A stretch of 64,000 nt of DNA from NCBI RefSeq assembly GCF_003261585.1, contig NZ_POVU01000006.1:1-64000 (forward strand), in the 5' to 3' direction. Shown here piece after piece: positions 18,954 to 27,726 of the stretch. Every line of letters starts with the position of its first letter. Position 1 is the first letter of the stretch. Position numbers and translations under genes: made by a program. The DNA is from Acinetobacter sp. MB5 (GTDB lineage Bacteria > Pseudomonadota > Gammaproteobacteria > Pseudomonadales > Moraxellaceae). The notes under the pieces are model-generated. The model saw only the letters and a list, made by a program, of their open reading frames with translations. It had not been told where the DNA came from and made no database searches.

Positions 18954-19589
18954 TTACGCCACATAACGATCTGAACGATGATTCAACGTTAGAATCATGT
19001 TCAAAATCACTGCACCTAAAATAGAAACTGCAAGCAACTTGGTATTTACATACGCTAAAGATGCCAACAAGATACAAATATCCAAGCCCATTTGAATTTT
19101 TCCTGCAGGAATGCCATAACGCTTTTGAATGAACAATGCGAGCAGGTTAAATCCACCTAAACTTGAACGATGTCTAAATAAAATTAAGAAGCCCAAGCCC
19201 ATAAAAATATTGGCTAAAATGGCCATATATAATGGAGACATGCCTTGCACGTGAATGAATAAAGGATGTATTTCAGTGAGTACAGACAGTAAGCCCACCG
19301 CAATAAAAGTTTTAATCACCATTTGTAGACCAAGCTGCTTATATGCCAAGTAATAAAATGGCAAATTCAAAGTAAAGAAAATAAAACCAAATTTAATGCC
19401 TGTGACATAGTGAATCAGCAAAGCCAGACCCGCTGTTCCACCTGTCAATGTGCCTGCACTTTGCATCAGCAACATGGCAAAGGAAATCATGAAGGTCGCG
19501 ATCAGCATCGCCAAACCATCTTCAACTGAGGAATGAGGTTTTAATTGCACCTCAGGCTGATAATTAACCATAGATGTTGTATTACTCAT
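18954..19589 (-). CDS. YitT-family membrane protein (DUF161)
   Basis: A 211-residue protein with about five or six hydrophobic helices. It has the [15 protein letters not shown] segment (about 46-60), [20 protein letters not shown], and [21 protein letters not shown], which are typical of the YitT family. No transport activity is firmly established for the family. It overlaps the preceding lrp gene by 8 bases and is followed 16 bases later by the aminotransferase, so it is translationally coupled inside an aromatic amino-acid operon. That position suggests a role in moving a related metabolite, but this is inference. Confidence 0.82.
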   Translation of the reverse strand: MSNTTSMVNYQPEVQLKPHSSVEDGLAMLIATFMISFAMLLMQSAGTLTGGTAGLALLIHYVTGIKFGFIFFTLNLPFYYLAYKQLGLQMVIKTFIAVGLLSVLTEIHPLFIHVQGMSPLYMAILANIFMGLGFLILFRHRSSLGGFNLLALFIQKRYGIPAGKIQMGLDICILLASLAYVNTKLLAVSILGAVILNMILTLNHRSDRYVA

Positions 19590-20064
19590 GCTGATTATCC
19601 ACGTTCATCATTTGATGATTTTCTTTAATGCGTTCAAGCACAATCGAGGTATTAAAGTTACCAATACCAATATTGATAGAAGCCAAGCGATTAATGAGCT
19701 GACTCATCTGATTTAAGTCACTCACGGTAACTTTCAACATATAGTCATAATTACCTGTGATTTTATACACTTCGCGAATCATGGATTCCTGCTCAACAAA
19801 GGCGAGGAATTTTTCCAAAATTTCAGCGCTATACTGCAACAGCTTGATTTCTATAACCCCCATCACAGGGTAACGCTCAGCACTAGGGTGCAACTGGGCA
19901 AAATACCCCACCACCATACCTTGTTGCTCGAGCGCAATACGTCGTCTTGAACATTGTGATGTCGATAATCCAACAATCTCTGCCAGTTCCTGATTACTCA
20001 GACGACCATTGGCTTGCAACTGCTGTAAAATCTTTTGATCATATTCATCAAGCTGATTGCTCAC
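19582..20064 (-). CDS. Lrp/AsnC-family transcriptional regulator
   Basis: A 160-residue regulator with an N-terminal winged helix (YDQKILQQLQANGRLSNQEL, then AEIVGLSTSQCSRRRIALEQ) and a C-terminal RAM domain. It resembles the Lrp at 45503-45973 in its recognition helix (LSxSQCSRRR). The start is GTG, behind an AGAGGTAG site with good spacing. It lies 20 bases after aroP and overlaps yitT by 8 bases, so it is autoregulated at least through operon membership. A likely ligand is an aromatic amino acid. Confidence 0.88.
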   Translation of the reverse strand: MSNQLDEYDQKILQQLQANGRLSNQELAEIVGLSTSQCSRRRIALEQQGMVVGYFAQLHPSAERYPVMGVIEIKLLQYSAEILEKFLAFVEQESMIREVYKITGNYDYMLKVTVSDLNQMSQLINRLASINIGIGNFNTSIVLERIKENHQMMNVDNQHE

Positions 20065-20084
20065 AATTCACTACCTCTATTTAC

Positions 20085-21458
20085 TTACTGTTCCAGCACC
20101 GAGATGCTGTTTTCTTTCTGCCGATATTTCAAAATATATGCCGCGCTGAGCACCATCAGCCAGACTGGCAATAAAATCACAGCCATACGCATTTCTTCAG
20201 ATACAGCCATGATCACCAGAATACCAATCACAAAAGCAATGGTTAAATAGTTACTCCACGGCGCAGCAATACTCGGGAATAACGCTTGACGCTTCTCTTG
20301 CTGCATAAATTTACGAAATTTTAAATGGGTAATTGAAATCATTAACCAGTTCAATACCAATGCTGCAACCACCAACATCATCAGAATTTCAAAGGCATTT
20401 TTCGGCGCAACATAGTTCACGACAACACAGAGTGCCGTAACGGCTGCTGACACCAATAATGCAGCAACAGGAATACCACGACTGTTGATTTTTTTCAGGA
20501 AACTTGGTGCATTGCCCTGTTCTGCCAAGCCAAACAACATACGGCTATTGCTATACACACAACTGTTATAAACCGACACCGCTGCGACCAACACCACAAT
20601 ATTCAAGACATTGGCAACGCCTGTGCTATTGAGCGACTGGAAAATCATCACAAAGGGACTACCACCTTGCGCCACCTGATCCCACGGATACAAACTCAAC
20701 AAGACACCAATCGCACCAATATAGAAAATCAAAATACGGTACACGATCTGGTTGGTTGCTTTTGGAATGGTATGCTGTGGATTTTTAGTTTCTGCCGCTG
20801 CGATTCCAACCAGTTCCAGACCACCGAAAGCAAACATAATAAATGCCATGGCAGAGACTAAACCTGACCAACCATGTGGCAAGAAACCACCATGCTGCCA
20901 TAAATTACTAACACCTGCCGATGCACCTGCATGACCTGAAAATAGCAAATAAGCTCCAAAACCAATCATGCTAATGATCGCCACGACTTTGACGCACGAA
21001 AAAACAAACTCAAGTTCACCAAACAGGCGAACATTCAGCAGGTTGATCGCATTGATTGCAATAAAGAACACCAATGCGGTCAGCCATGTCGGCACACTTG
21101 GCCACCAAAACTGCACAAAAATCCCGATCGCACTCAGCTCTGCCATACTCACAAGTACATACAAAACCCAGTAATTCCAGCCCGACATAAAGCCTGCCAT
21201 CCGCCCCCAATACTTGTAAGCAAAATGACTAAATGACCCACTCACTGGTTCCTCAACCACCATTTCCCCAAGCTGACGCATAATTAAAAATGCGATAAAA
21301 CCCGCAATAGCATACCCTAACAATACACTCGGCCCAGCCAACTGAATCGTGTGTGATAACCCCAAGAATAAGCCTGTGCCAATCGCACCACCAAGCGCAA
21401 TTAATTGCACATGCCGATTCGATAACCCCTGTTTAAGTTGCTGAGACTGATCCGACAT
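20085..21458 (-). CDS. aroP: Aromatic amino-acid permease, AroP-like (intact copy)
   Basis: A 457-residue APC permease with about 12 helices. It matches the AroP/PheP group: LKQGLSNRHVQLIALGGAIG, RQLGEMVVEEPVSGSFSHFA, KYWGRMAGFMSGWNYWVLYV, SNLWQHGGFLPHG and VSVYNSCVYSNSRMLFGLAE. AroP imports tryptophan, tyrosine and phenylalanine by proton symport. It is the first gene of the operon with lrp, yitT and the aminotransferase. A related but frameshifted copy lies at 42166-43577. Confidence 0.88.
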   Translation of the reverse strand: MSDQSQQLKQGLSNRHVQLIALGGAIGTGLFLGLSHTIQLAGPSVLLGYAIAGFIAFLIMRQLGEMVVEEPVSGSFSHFAYKYWGRMAGFMSGWNYWVLYVLVSMAELSAIGIFVQFWWPSVPTWLTALVFFIAINAINLLNVRLFGELEFVFSCVKVVAIISMIGFGAYLLFSGHAGASAGVSNLWQHGGFLPHGWSGLVSAMAFIMFAFGGLELVGIAAAETKNPQHTIPKATNQIVYRILIFYIGAIGVLLSLYPWDQVAQGGSPFVMIFQSLNSTGVANVLNIVVLVAAVSVYNSCVYSNSRMLFGLAEQGNAPSFLKKINSRGIPVAALLVSAAVTALCVVVNYVAPKNAFEILMMLVVAALVLNWLMISITHLKFRKFMQQEKRQALFPSIAAPWSNYLTIAFVIGILVIMAVSEEMRMAVILLPVWLMVLSAAYILKYRQKENSISVLEQ

Positions 21459-21655
21459 AACAATAGCTCATATTTATAAATATGCAATAACTTTGCAATT
21501 GATGTGCCAAAAACAGGATATATGCCTATTATTATTATTTTAACCGTTATTTATTGCATTAATTATATTTTCACGCTGTAAACAAGCGCCAAATTAAATC
21601 ATTCAGAATCATTTTTGACTCTTTTTAATGCAGTTTTGCATAAAGACTACGCACA

Positions 21656-21687
21656 ATAAAAAACGCACAGACTGGCTGTGCGTTGAA
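21656..21687 (-). terminator. Terminator of the alkaline phosphatase gene
   Basis: Perfect stem AACGCACAG/CTGTGCGTT with a 5-base loop, followed on the minus strand by a T-run. Confidence 0.93.
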
Positions 21688-21705
21688 TCGTTATTTTTTA
21701 ACTCA

Positions 21706-23124
21706 TTAATCAATATTGAGTGCATCACGCATAATAAAAAACAGATCGGTCTGATCAATTAAACCTGAAATATTAGCTGCACGTGGGCCATAAGCCGCTA
21801 TTCGAACTTGCGCCCCTGTATGTTCCTGACTATCACTTATCGATGTCGCATAATTGACTGCCATTGCTGACTGATCTTTGGTCAGCAAAGTCGCCGTTTT
21901 TCCTGGACTATCAGCATCCAATGGAATAATCTGGCTGGTATGTGCATGGTCACCCGTCACAATAATCAGCGTATCCGGATGAGTTCTCGCAAATGCCAGT
22001 GCCTCCTGAATTGCTTCATCTAAAGCCACAGTTTCACCAATTTGACCACACGGGTTGGCTGCGTGGTTTTGCTTATCAATCGAACCACTTTCCACTTGCA
22101 GGAAAAAACCTTTTGGATTTTTATCCAAGAGCTGAATCGCTTTTGCCGTCATCATTCGCAAAGTTGGAATTTCATTTCCACGTTCAGGATTCACTTGGCA
22201 ACGCTGAGCCGCTTGCTTGTTACCATTCAACACCGCTTTCGGCCCCATCCAGCTTACAGGTAAATTACCTTTTGCAAACAAACCTAAAACGGGTTGCTTT
22301 TGATTCGCCACAGTTAATTGGTTAAGTTGGTCGGCATTTGACACCACTTGATAGCCACGCTCCTGTGCCTGTGCCAATAAAGTCTGACCTTTATATTGCC
22401 CTGCCGTTGCCATCTCATTAAATGAAGTTGCACCACCACCCAAGGTCACATCTGCACGAGCATCTATTAACTGTTCCGTGATTGATCCCAAGCCACCATT
22501 TTCCAAAGTATTCGTTGGGCAAAGTTTGGCTGTTGATGATGGTGAATAGCATTTACGATGTGTTACATGTGCAATCAATGCAGCAGGCGTCGCATCCTGC
22601 AATTCAGTTGTGGTGACATTTCCTGTGGCATAGCCTGCCCGTTTTGCCAAAGCCAAAATCGAGTCATGTGCTTTTGCCTGTATATCCACACCAATTGCAC
22701 CATTATAGGTTTTTATACCCATTGCCCAAGCAGATGCCGAAGCTGCTGAATCGGTTACATAGTCAATGGTTTTATCTTTATTGATTGAATAGGTGGTATA
22801 GCTGCCAGTGAATGGCAACACATCGATTCCTTTAAAATAGCCACCTGCACCTTCAACATAATTTCGGGCGATCGTGATTTCTGAATCGCTTGTCCCATCC
22901 CCAATAAATAAAATCACATGTTTAACATGGTGCGAGTCAATTGACGCTTCGAGGGCTTCACTACGTTCTTTCGTTAAACGAGTTGCACCCGCAAACTGAT
23001 CCAGTTGACCTTTAGCCTGAGGCATTATCAAATGATTTTGTGATGATGACGATTGCTGCATATTGCTACATGCACTGACTGCAATTGCGATACAACTGCT
23101 GAGTAAAAGCGGTTTTAAATTCAC
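21706..23124 (-). CDS. phoA: Alkaline phosphatase, predicted lipoprotein
   Basis: A 472-residue periplasmic phosphomonoesterase. The signal sequence ends at a lipobox-like VSAC with Cys about residue 19, so the enzyme is probably membrane-anchored, unlike soluble E. coli PhoA. Active-site elements are present: metal-binding Asp in FIGDGTSD, nucleophile Ser in [27 protein letters not shown], and [10 protein letters not shown]. The best start is GTG (23122-23124), 7 bases after GGAG; the TTG immediately before it is too close. I found no good Pho box upstream, although it would be expected to respond to phosphate. Confidence 0.9.
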   Translation of the reverse strand: MNLKPLLLSSCIAIAVSACSNMQQSSSSQNHLIMPQAKGQLDQFAGATRLTKERSEALEASIDSHHVKHVILFIGDGTSDSEITIARNYVEGAGGYFKGIDVLPFTGSYTTYSINKDKTIDYVTDSAASASAWAMGIKTYNGAIGVDIQAKAHDSILALAKRAGYATGNVTTTELQDATPAALIAHVTHRKCYSPSSTAKLCPTNTLENGGLGSITEQLIDARADVTLGGGATSFNEMATAGQYKGQTLLAQAQERGYQVVSNADQLNQLTVANQKQPVLGLFAKGNLPVSWMGPKAVLNGNKQAAQRCQVNPERGNEIPTLRMMTAKAIQLLDKNPKGFFLQVESGSIDKQNHAANPCGQIGETVALDEAIQEALAFARTHPDTLIIVTGDHAHTSQIIPLDADSPGKTATLLTKDQSAMAVNYATSISDSQEHTGAQVRIAAYGPRAANISGLIDQTDLFFIMRDALNID

Positions 23125-23278
23125 CAAGAGGCTCCAGTTATTTATATTGTTTTGCCACTTGAGTTAAATTAATGGATTTATATTGCAATTTGATTTAACT
23201 TCAGTACCCTAACTCACAGATAACTGATTATTTTTAAAACAATTAAACCCTAAAAATCGAAAAATAGATCTAAAAACC

Positions 23279-23307
23279 TTGACCAAACCTTGAAGAATCC
23301 ATAGAAT
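23279..23307 (+). promoter_or_regulatory. Sigma-70 promoter of tRNA-Asn copy 3
   Basis: TTGACC (23279-23284), a 17-base spacer, TAGAAT (23302-23307). Both boxes and the spacing match those before copy 1. Confidence 0.8.
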
Positions 23308-23319
23308 CCTTTTCCATAT

Positions 23320-23395
23320 TCTCCAATAGCTCAGTCGGTAGAGCGACGGACTGTTAATCCGCAGGTCCCTGGTTCGAGCCCAGGTTGGAGAGCCA
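23320..23395 (+). tRNA. tRNA-Asn (GTT), copy 3
   Basis: A 76-base tRNA with anticodon GTT and encoded CCA, identical over its full length to the gene at 17472-17547. It is followed by its own terminator. Confidence 0.96.
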
Positions 23396-23399
23396 AATT

Positions 23400-23433
23400 C
23401 AAAAGCCCATAAGTTTTCTTATGGGCTTTTTTA
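23400..23433 (+). terminator. Terminator of tRNA-Asn copy 3
   Basis: Stem AAAGCCCATAAG/CTTATGGGCTTT then TTTT. Confidence 0.92.
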
Positions 23434-23472
23434 ATGTACGTACATAGTTACCAATTACAAGCATAATTTGTT

Positions 23473-23500
23473 TTGACTGCTTGCAACTATCCTCTAAACT
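23473..23500 (+). promoter_or_regulatory. Sigma-70 promoter of the small membrane protein gene
   Basis: TTGACT (23473-23478), a 16-base spacer and TAAACT (23495-23500), 55 bases before the ATG. Confidence 0.6.
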
Positions 23501-23555
23501 AGCGGCCAAGCACTGTATCTGGCAGTTCCTTCTCGCTCCATTTAGGATACTTCAT

Positions 23556-23825
23556 ATGTTAACGCCACAAGAAATCCGAGCTCGCGACCGTAAGCGCTGG
23601 ACGATTTTTGCGATCGCATTACTCATTCCAATTGCACTTGTTTTATTACTTTATGTCGCAGCTTCACAAGATGCCAAGACCAAAGCTAAATATGATGAAG
23701 AGCGCGCTGAATATGCTCAAACTTATCAGCAAGAAGACAATTCATCTGCTCAGCAAATGACTTCTCAGCAACAGTTCGACAAGCTCAAAAAAGATCCTGA
23801 AGCTCAAACTGCAGATCAGCATTAA
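23556..23825 (+). CDS. Small single-pass membrane protein, unknown function
   Basis: An 89-residue protein beginning MLTPQEIRARDRKRW. A basic N-terminus is followed by one hydrophobic helix (about 16-36, TIFAIALLIPIALVLLLYVA) and a highly charged, Glu/Lys/Gln-rich C-terminal tail that looks helical or disordered. By the positive-inside rule the tail is periplasmic. It has an AGGA site, a candidate promoter and a terminator, so it is a real gene. I recognise no family. Confidence 0.75.
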   Translation: MLTPQEIRARDRKRWTIFAIALLIPIALVLLLYVAASQDAKTKAKYDEERAEYAQTYQQEDNSSAQQMTSQQQFDKLKKDPEAQTADQH

Positions 23826-23858
23826 TAAAAAAGGCTTATCTAAAGATAAGCCTTTTTA
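23826..23858. terminator. Bidirectional terminator
   Basis: Stem AAAGGCTTATC/GATAAGCCTTT with TAAA loop, A-run and T-run. It serves the small membrane protein gene and ohr. Confidence 0.92.
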
Positions 23859-23872
23859 GTCTAAAAATCCGA

Positions 23873-24298
23873 TTAAGCAATTTTTAGTGTTACATCAATA
23901 TTGCCGCGTGTTGCATTTGAATATGGACATACAACATGAGCAGCATCAACAAGCTTTTGCGCTTCTGCACGATCCATTTCTGGCAAATGAATATTTAAAA
24001 CCACTTCAATACTAAAGCCTGTTGGGATTGGGCCAATACCGACTTCCCCTTCAATGAAAGCATCTTTAGGCATCGTAATTTGATCACGTGCCGCAACGAA
24101 TTTCATCGCACCCAAGAAGCATGCCGAATAACCTGCTGCAAAGAGTTGTTCTGGATTGGTCACTTCACCACCAGCACCACCCATTTCTTTAGGCACGCCC
24201 AGTTTTACATCTAATACACTGTTATCTGAAACAGCACGACCATCTCGACCACCTGTAGCTTTTGCTTTTGCAGTATAAACAACTTGTTCCAATGCCAT
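23873..24298 (-). CDS. ohr: Organic hydroperoxide resistance protein Ohr
   Basis: A 141-residue OsmC/Ohr-family thiol peroxidase that reduces organic and fatty-acid hydroperoxides. Both redox cysteines are present: Cys60 (YSACFLGAM) and Cys124 (HVVCPYSNATRG). The second motif and the length place it in the Ohr subgroup rather than OsmC. It lies 89 bases downstream of the ohrR regulator on the same strand, with a palindromic candidate operator between them. Confidence 0.94.
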   Translation of the reverse strand: MALEQVVYTAKAKATGGRDGRAVSDNSVLDVKLGVPKEMGGAGGEVTNPEQLFAAGYSACFLGAMKFVAARDQITMPKDAFIEGEVGIGPIPTGFSIEVVLNIHLPEMDRAEAQKLVDAAHVVCPYSNATRGNIDVTLKIA

Positions 24299-24331
24299 TT
24301 TTAAATTCCTGTAAATTAATTATTACACAAA

Positions 24332-24349
24332 TATATCGTACACGATATA
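24332..24349. promoter_or_regulatory. Candidate OhrR operator
   Basis: An 18-base palindrome with perfect 8-base arms, TATATCGT and ACGATATA, around AC. It lies 34 bases upstream of the ohr ATG, where an OhrR dimer would block transcription. Confidence 0.65.
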
Positions 24350-24387
24350 AATAATTAATCAACCTTTCCAAGATTAAAGTTTGTAAA

Positions 24388-24822
24388 TTATTTGATCAAT
24401 TTGCTTCTCAATTCTTCAAGCTGTTGTTTTAGTGCAATTAGTGTTTGCACATCACACTGGCTGGTTTGCTGAATCAGCTCAGGAATAGCTTGTGCTTGTT
24501 GTTTTAGTGCCTGTCCTTTCAACGTAAGCCCAATCAATACTTGTCGCTCATCTTGCTCTGAGCGTTGACGCGTGATAAATCCAGAACTTTCCAGTTTTTT
24601 GAGCATTGGGGTTAGTGTCGAAGATTCTAGATACAGACGTTTCCCAATATCCGAAACTGTACGCTGGTCTTGCTCCCAAAGCACCAACATGACCAAATAC
24701 TGCGGATAGGTAATTCCTAAAGGCGCAAGTAACTGACGATATTTTTGATTAAATGCCAAATTGGCAGAATACACCGCAAAACACAGCTGGTTATCTAATT
24801 TCAATAATCGATCGTCACTCAA
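24388..24822 (-). CDS. ohrR: MarR-family peroxide-sensing repressor OhrR
   Basis: A 144-residue MarR-type winged-helix protein. Cys14 in LDNQLCFAVYSANL matches the peroxide-sensing cysteine of OhrR, and Cys123 could be the resolving partner of the two-Cys class. The DNA-binding part is KRLYLESSTLTPMLKKLE, followed by the wing (RSEQDERQVL). It starts with TTG, preceded by a strong GAGGAG-type site. Organic peroxide oxidises the sensing Cys and releases DNA in known members. It sits directly upstream of ohr. Confidence 0.9.
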   Translation of the reverse strand: MSDDRLLKLDNQLCFAVYSANLAFNQKYRQLLAPLGITYPQYLVMLVLWEQDQRTVSDIGKRLYLESSTLTPMLKKLESSGFITRQRSEQDERQVLIGLTLKGQALKQQAQAIPELIQQTSQCDVQTLIALKQQLEELRSKLIK

Positions 24823-24884
24823 AAGCCTCTCCTCATGGTCTTAGTACAGCTGATTTAACTAATATTATAGCCAAGATTAACAAT

Positions 24885-24917
24885 AAAAAAGCCCGCACAA
24901 GGCGAGCTTTTTTTAAT
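24885..24917 (-). terminator. glnA terminator
   Basis: Hairpin AGCCCGC/GCGAGCT (one mismatch) with A- and T-runs of six or seven on either side, 19 bases past the glnA stop. Confidence 0.85.
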
Positions 24918-24935
24918 ATGGTTACAGCTGCTAAA

Positions 24936-26345
24936 TTACAAGCTGTAGTACATATCAAATTCAACTGGGTGAGTTGTTGTGTTAAGACGGCGAACATCTT
25001 CCATTTTAAGTTCGATATAAGCATCCAACATTTCTTTAGTGAACACGCCACCTTTCAACAAGAATTCTTGATCCGCTTGAAGTGCTTCAAGAGCCATTTC
25101 CAGGCTATGAGCAACTGTAGGGATTTTAGCTTCTTCTTCAGGAGGAAGGTCATACAAGTTTTTGTCAGCAGCTTCACCTGGGTGGATCTTGTTTTGGATA
25201 CCGTCAAGACCAGCCATCAACAATGCAGCAAAACCTAAGTACGGGTTCATCATTGGATCAGGGAAACGTGCTTCAATACGTTTGCCTTTAGGGCTAGAAA
25301 CGTAAGGAATACGAATAGATGCAGAACGGTTACGCGCTGAGTAAGCCAACATGATTGGCGCTTCGTAGTGAGGAACCAAACGCTTGTAAGAGTTTGTAGA
25401 TGGGTTAGTAATCGCGTTCAATGCACGAGCATGCTTGATTACACCACCGATGAAGTAAATTGCCATTTCTGACAAACCAGCATATTCATCACCAGCGAAC
25501 AAGTTTTTGCCGTCTTTAGAGATCGACATGTGAACGTGCATACCAGAACCGTTATCACCTACCATTGGTTTAGGCATAAAGGTTGCAGTTTTTGCATATT
25601 GGTGAGCAACATTATGTACGATGTATTTGAATTGCTGTACTTCGTCAGCTTTACGTACCATAGTGTTGAAGCTTACACCAATTTCTAATTGGCAAGATGC
25701 AACTTCGTGGTGATGAACTTCTACACGACCAGCACCCATTACATCTTCAATTTTGTTACACATCTCAGCACGCATGTCGTGGTGAGAGTCTACAGGTGGA
25801 ACTGGGAAGTAACCACCTTTAACACGTGGACGGTGACCTGAGTTACCAGCGTCGTAATCTTTACCAGTTGACCAAGCTGCTTCTTCAGCGATCAAAGTAT
25901 GACGAGCGCCAGACATGTCGATGTCCCATTTTACTTCGTCAAATACAAAGAATTCTGGTTCTGGACCAAAGAATGCCGTATCACCAATACCTGTAGATTT
26001 TAAGTATTCTTCTGCACGACGCGCGATTGAACGTGGGTCACGCTCGTAACCTTGACCAGTAGATGGCTCAATAACGTCACAAGTTACAACAACAGTTGGC
26101 TCAGCGAAGAACGGGTCGATAAAACCAGTTGCAGCGTCTGGGCGCAAGATCATGTCAGACGCTTCAATACCTTTCCAACCAGAGATTGAAGAACCATCAA
26201 ACATCTTACCGTCTTCAAAAGAGTCTTCATCAATTGAATCAGCAGGGTAAGTTACGTGTTGCTCTTTACCTTTAGTATCTGTAAAGCGAAAATCGACCCA
26301 TTTAGCGCCACTTTCTTTGATAAGTTCAAGGACCTTGTTCGCCAT
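24936..26345 (-). CDS. glnA: Glutamine synthetase type I
   Basis: GlnA condenses ammonia with glutamate using ATP and is the main ammonium-assimilation enzyme; it forms a dodecamer. The 469-residue protein has [17 protein letters not shown], the glutamate- and metal-binding segments ([33 protein letters not shown]) and NRSASIRIP. Tyr398 in [10 protein letters not shown] matches the adenylylation site used by GlnE. Transcription is probably under NtrC and RpoN: a sigma-54 promoter lies 71-85 bases upstream, and TGCAC-type elements lie further back. Confidence 0.98.
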   Translation of the reverse strand: MANKVLELIKESGAKWVDFRFTDTKGKEQHVTYPADSIDEDSFEDGKMFDGSSISGWKGIEASDMILRPDAATGFIDPFFAEPTVVVTCDVIEPSTGQGYERDPRSIARRAEEYLKSTGIGDTAFFGPEPEFFVFDEVKWDIDMSGARHTLIAEEAAWSTGKDYDAGNSGHRPRVKGGYFPVPPVDSHHDMRAEMCNKIEDVMGAGRVEVHHHEVASCQLEIGVSFNTMVRKADEVQQFKYIVHNVAHQYAKTATFMPKPMVGDNGSGMHVHMSISKDGKNLFAGDEYAGLSEMAIYFIGGVIKHARALNAITNPSTNSYKRLVPHYEAPIMLAYSARNRSASIRIPYVSSPKGKRIEARFPDPMMNPYLGFAALLMAGLDGIQNKIHPGEAADKNLYDLPPEEEAKIPTVAHSLEMALEALQADQEFLLKGGVFTKEMLDAYIELKMEDVRRLNTTTHPVEFDMYYSL

Positions 26346-26415
26346 GCTCTTTATGCTCCAATCAAGTATTTTTATTGCACGTCTGAGGTGCGTGTTAGAA
26401 GTTGGACGTAATTAA

Positions 26416-26430
26416 GCAACTCTCGTGCCA
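26416..26430 (-). promoter_or_regulatory. Sigma-54 (-24/-12) promoter of glnA
   Basis: On the minus strand TGGCAC-GAGAG-TTGC matches the RpoN consensus TGGCAC-N5-TTGC exactly. The predicted start site is near 26404, giving a leader of about 60 bases before the glnA ATG. Confidence 0.88.
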
Positions 26431-26510
26431 ACTTTACAACCCTTAGCTAAACTATTGATAAGTCTATATTCTAAATAGTTTTTCGCTAATTATTCTTCAA
26501 TCATTATACT

Positions 26511-26623
26511 GTGCACAAAATGAAATGCACCATATTCAAACATTTTAAATTGTTTTAGCTAAAAAACCACACCAAACGAACCAAAAAAGTGCATTTTATG
26601 TTTTGTGTTTTAATGCAGTGCAT
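26511..26623 (-). promoter_or_regulatory. Candidate NtrC enhancer elements upstream of glnA
   Basis: Four TGCAC/GTGCA half-site-like elements at 26511-26516, 26526-26530, 26589-26593 and 26619-26623, about 107-220 bases upstream of the predicted start. NtrC sites have TGCAC and GTGCA halves at this distance. None forms a perfect full consensus site. Confidence 0.5.
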
Positions 26624-27133
26624 TTCTAAGTCATTTACTGCCATTTAATCGCTATTTTTTTATACAATACTACTTATATTTGAAAGTTTGATGTCAGCAA
26701 CACTTATCCTAATTCTCAAGATTGATATTTTTTGCATATTCGAACACAAACATTCCGTAGATCTCTTGATTTCAATTCAACTAAAATTAAGAGAAAAGCC
26801 TAAAATTGTATCGCTTTAGTGCGTTTAGCATTTCATCATAAAATATGAGAAGTTGACGATCTCCTCCACACCTGATTCAGGTCTCCACTCACCTATTTAT
26901 TTAAATCCTCTACACAGTCAGCATTTCTACCATCTTTGAGTTTGTACTTGATTGAGAATGCAACAATTCAGCGTGAAATAGTTCAGCAAAAAACGGTTAT
27001 TTTTTGCTATGATGATTTTCGCTATAGAAAACCGCCTTTATTTTTTTAGACAAATATTGGTTTTTCATGTTCTATATCAGTAATTTTGGACCAAGCACAT
27101 TTAACGTGCAAACATTTCAATAGGTTAAATATC
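26624..27133. other. Intergenic region upstream of trpG
   Basis: About 510 bases, AT-rich. It contains a 6-bp palindrome ACCTGA-T-TCAGGT (26870-26882) and an A/T hairpin GCAAAAAA/TTTTTTGC (26986-27007), about 130 bases before trpG. I see no Trp-rich leader peptide. A 42-codon ORF at 26691-26819 lacks a ribosome-binding site. Confidence 0.45.
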
Positions 27134-27718
27134 ATGCTTCTAATGATAGACAATTACGACTCCTTTACTTACAACATCGTCCAGTACTTTGGCGAATTAA
27201 ATCAAGAAGTAAAAGTAGTTCGCAATGATCAAGTCTCATTAGAGGATATTGAACGATGGCAACCGAAGTATTTGGTGATTGGCCCTGGCCCTTGTTCTCC
27301 ATCTGAAGCTGGCATTTCAATTCCTGCCATTCAGCACTTTGCAGGCAAGATTCCATTGCTTGGCGTGTGCTTGGGGCATCAAAGTATTGGACAAGCCTTT
27401 GGCGGAAAAATTGTTCGTGCCAAACATGTCATGCATGGTCGTTTGTCAGAAATGTACCATAGCGACAAAGGCATCTTCAGCGACTTGCCATCACCATTTA
27501 CAGCGACACGGTATCACTCACTTGTGATTGACCAAGCGACGTTACCTGAGTGCCTCGAAGTGACATGTTGGACCAATGAACCTGATGGTTCTATGGAAGA
27601 AATTATGGGTGTGAAACATAAGACATTGCCTGTTGAAGGTGTGCAATTTCACCCAGAATCGATCCTAAGCCAACACGGACATAAAATTTTCCAAAATTTC
27701 CTCGATATTTATAAATAG
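27134..27718 (+). CDS. trpG: Anthranilate synthase glutamine amidotransferase component
   Basis: TrpG releases ammonia from glutamine for TrpE to make anthranilate; in Acinetobacter it is known also to serve p-aminobenzoate synthesis. The 194-residue class I amidotransferase has nucleophile Cys79 in LGVCLGHQ and the VQFHPES His/Glu dyad. The start [14 protein letters not shown] is the family N-terminus, with an AGG site; a longer in-frame reading upstream is not needed. trpD follows 8 bases later. trpE is not in the window. Confidence 0.95.
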   Translation: MLLMIDNYDSFTYNIVQYFGELNQEVKVVRNDQVSLEDIERWQPKYLVIGPGPCSPSEAGISIPAIQHFAGKIPLLGVCLGHQSIGQAFGGKIVRAKHVMHGRLSEMYHSDKGIFSDLPSPFTATRYHSLVIDQATLPECLEVTCWTNEPDGSMEEIMGVKHKTLPVEGVQFHPESILSQHGHKIFQNFLDIYK

Positions 27719-27726
27719 CGGTTGCC

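Noticed and set aside
23128..23278. A Pho box upstream of phoA
   Set aside because: No pair of TGTNA elements at an 11-base period was found on the relevant strand.
26691..26819. A 42-codon ORF between glnA and trpG
   Set aside because: No ribosome-binding site and no Trp codons, so it is neither a likely gene nor a trp leader peptide.
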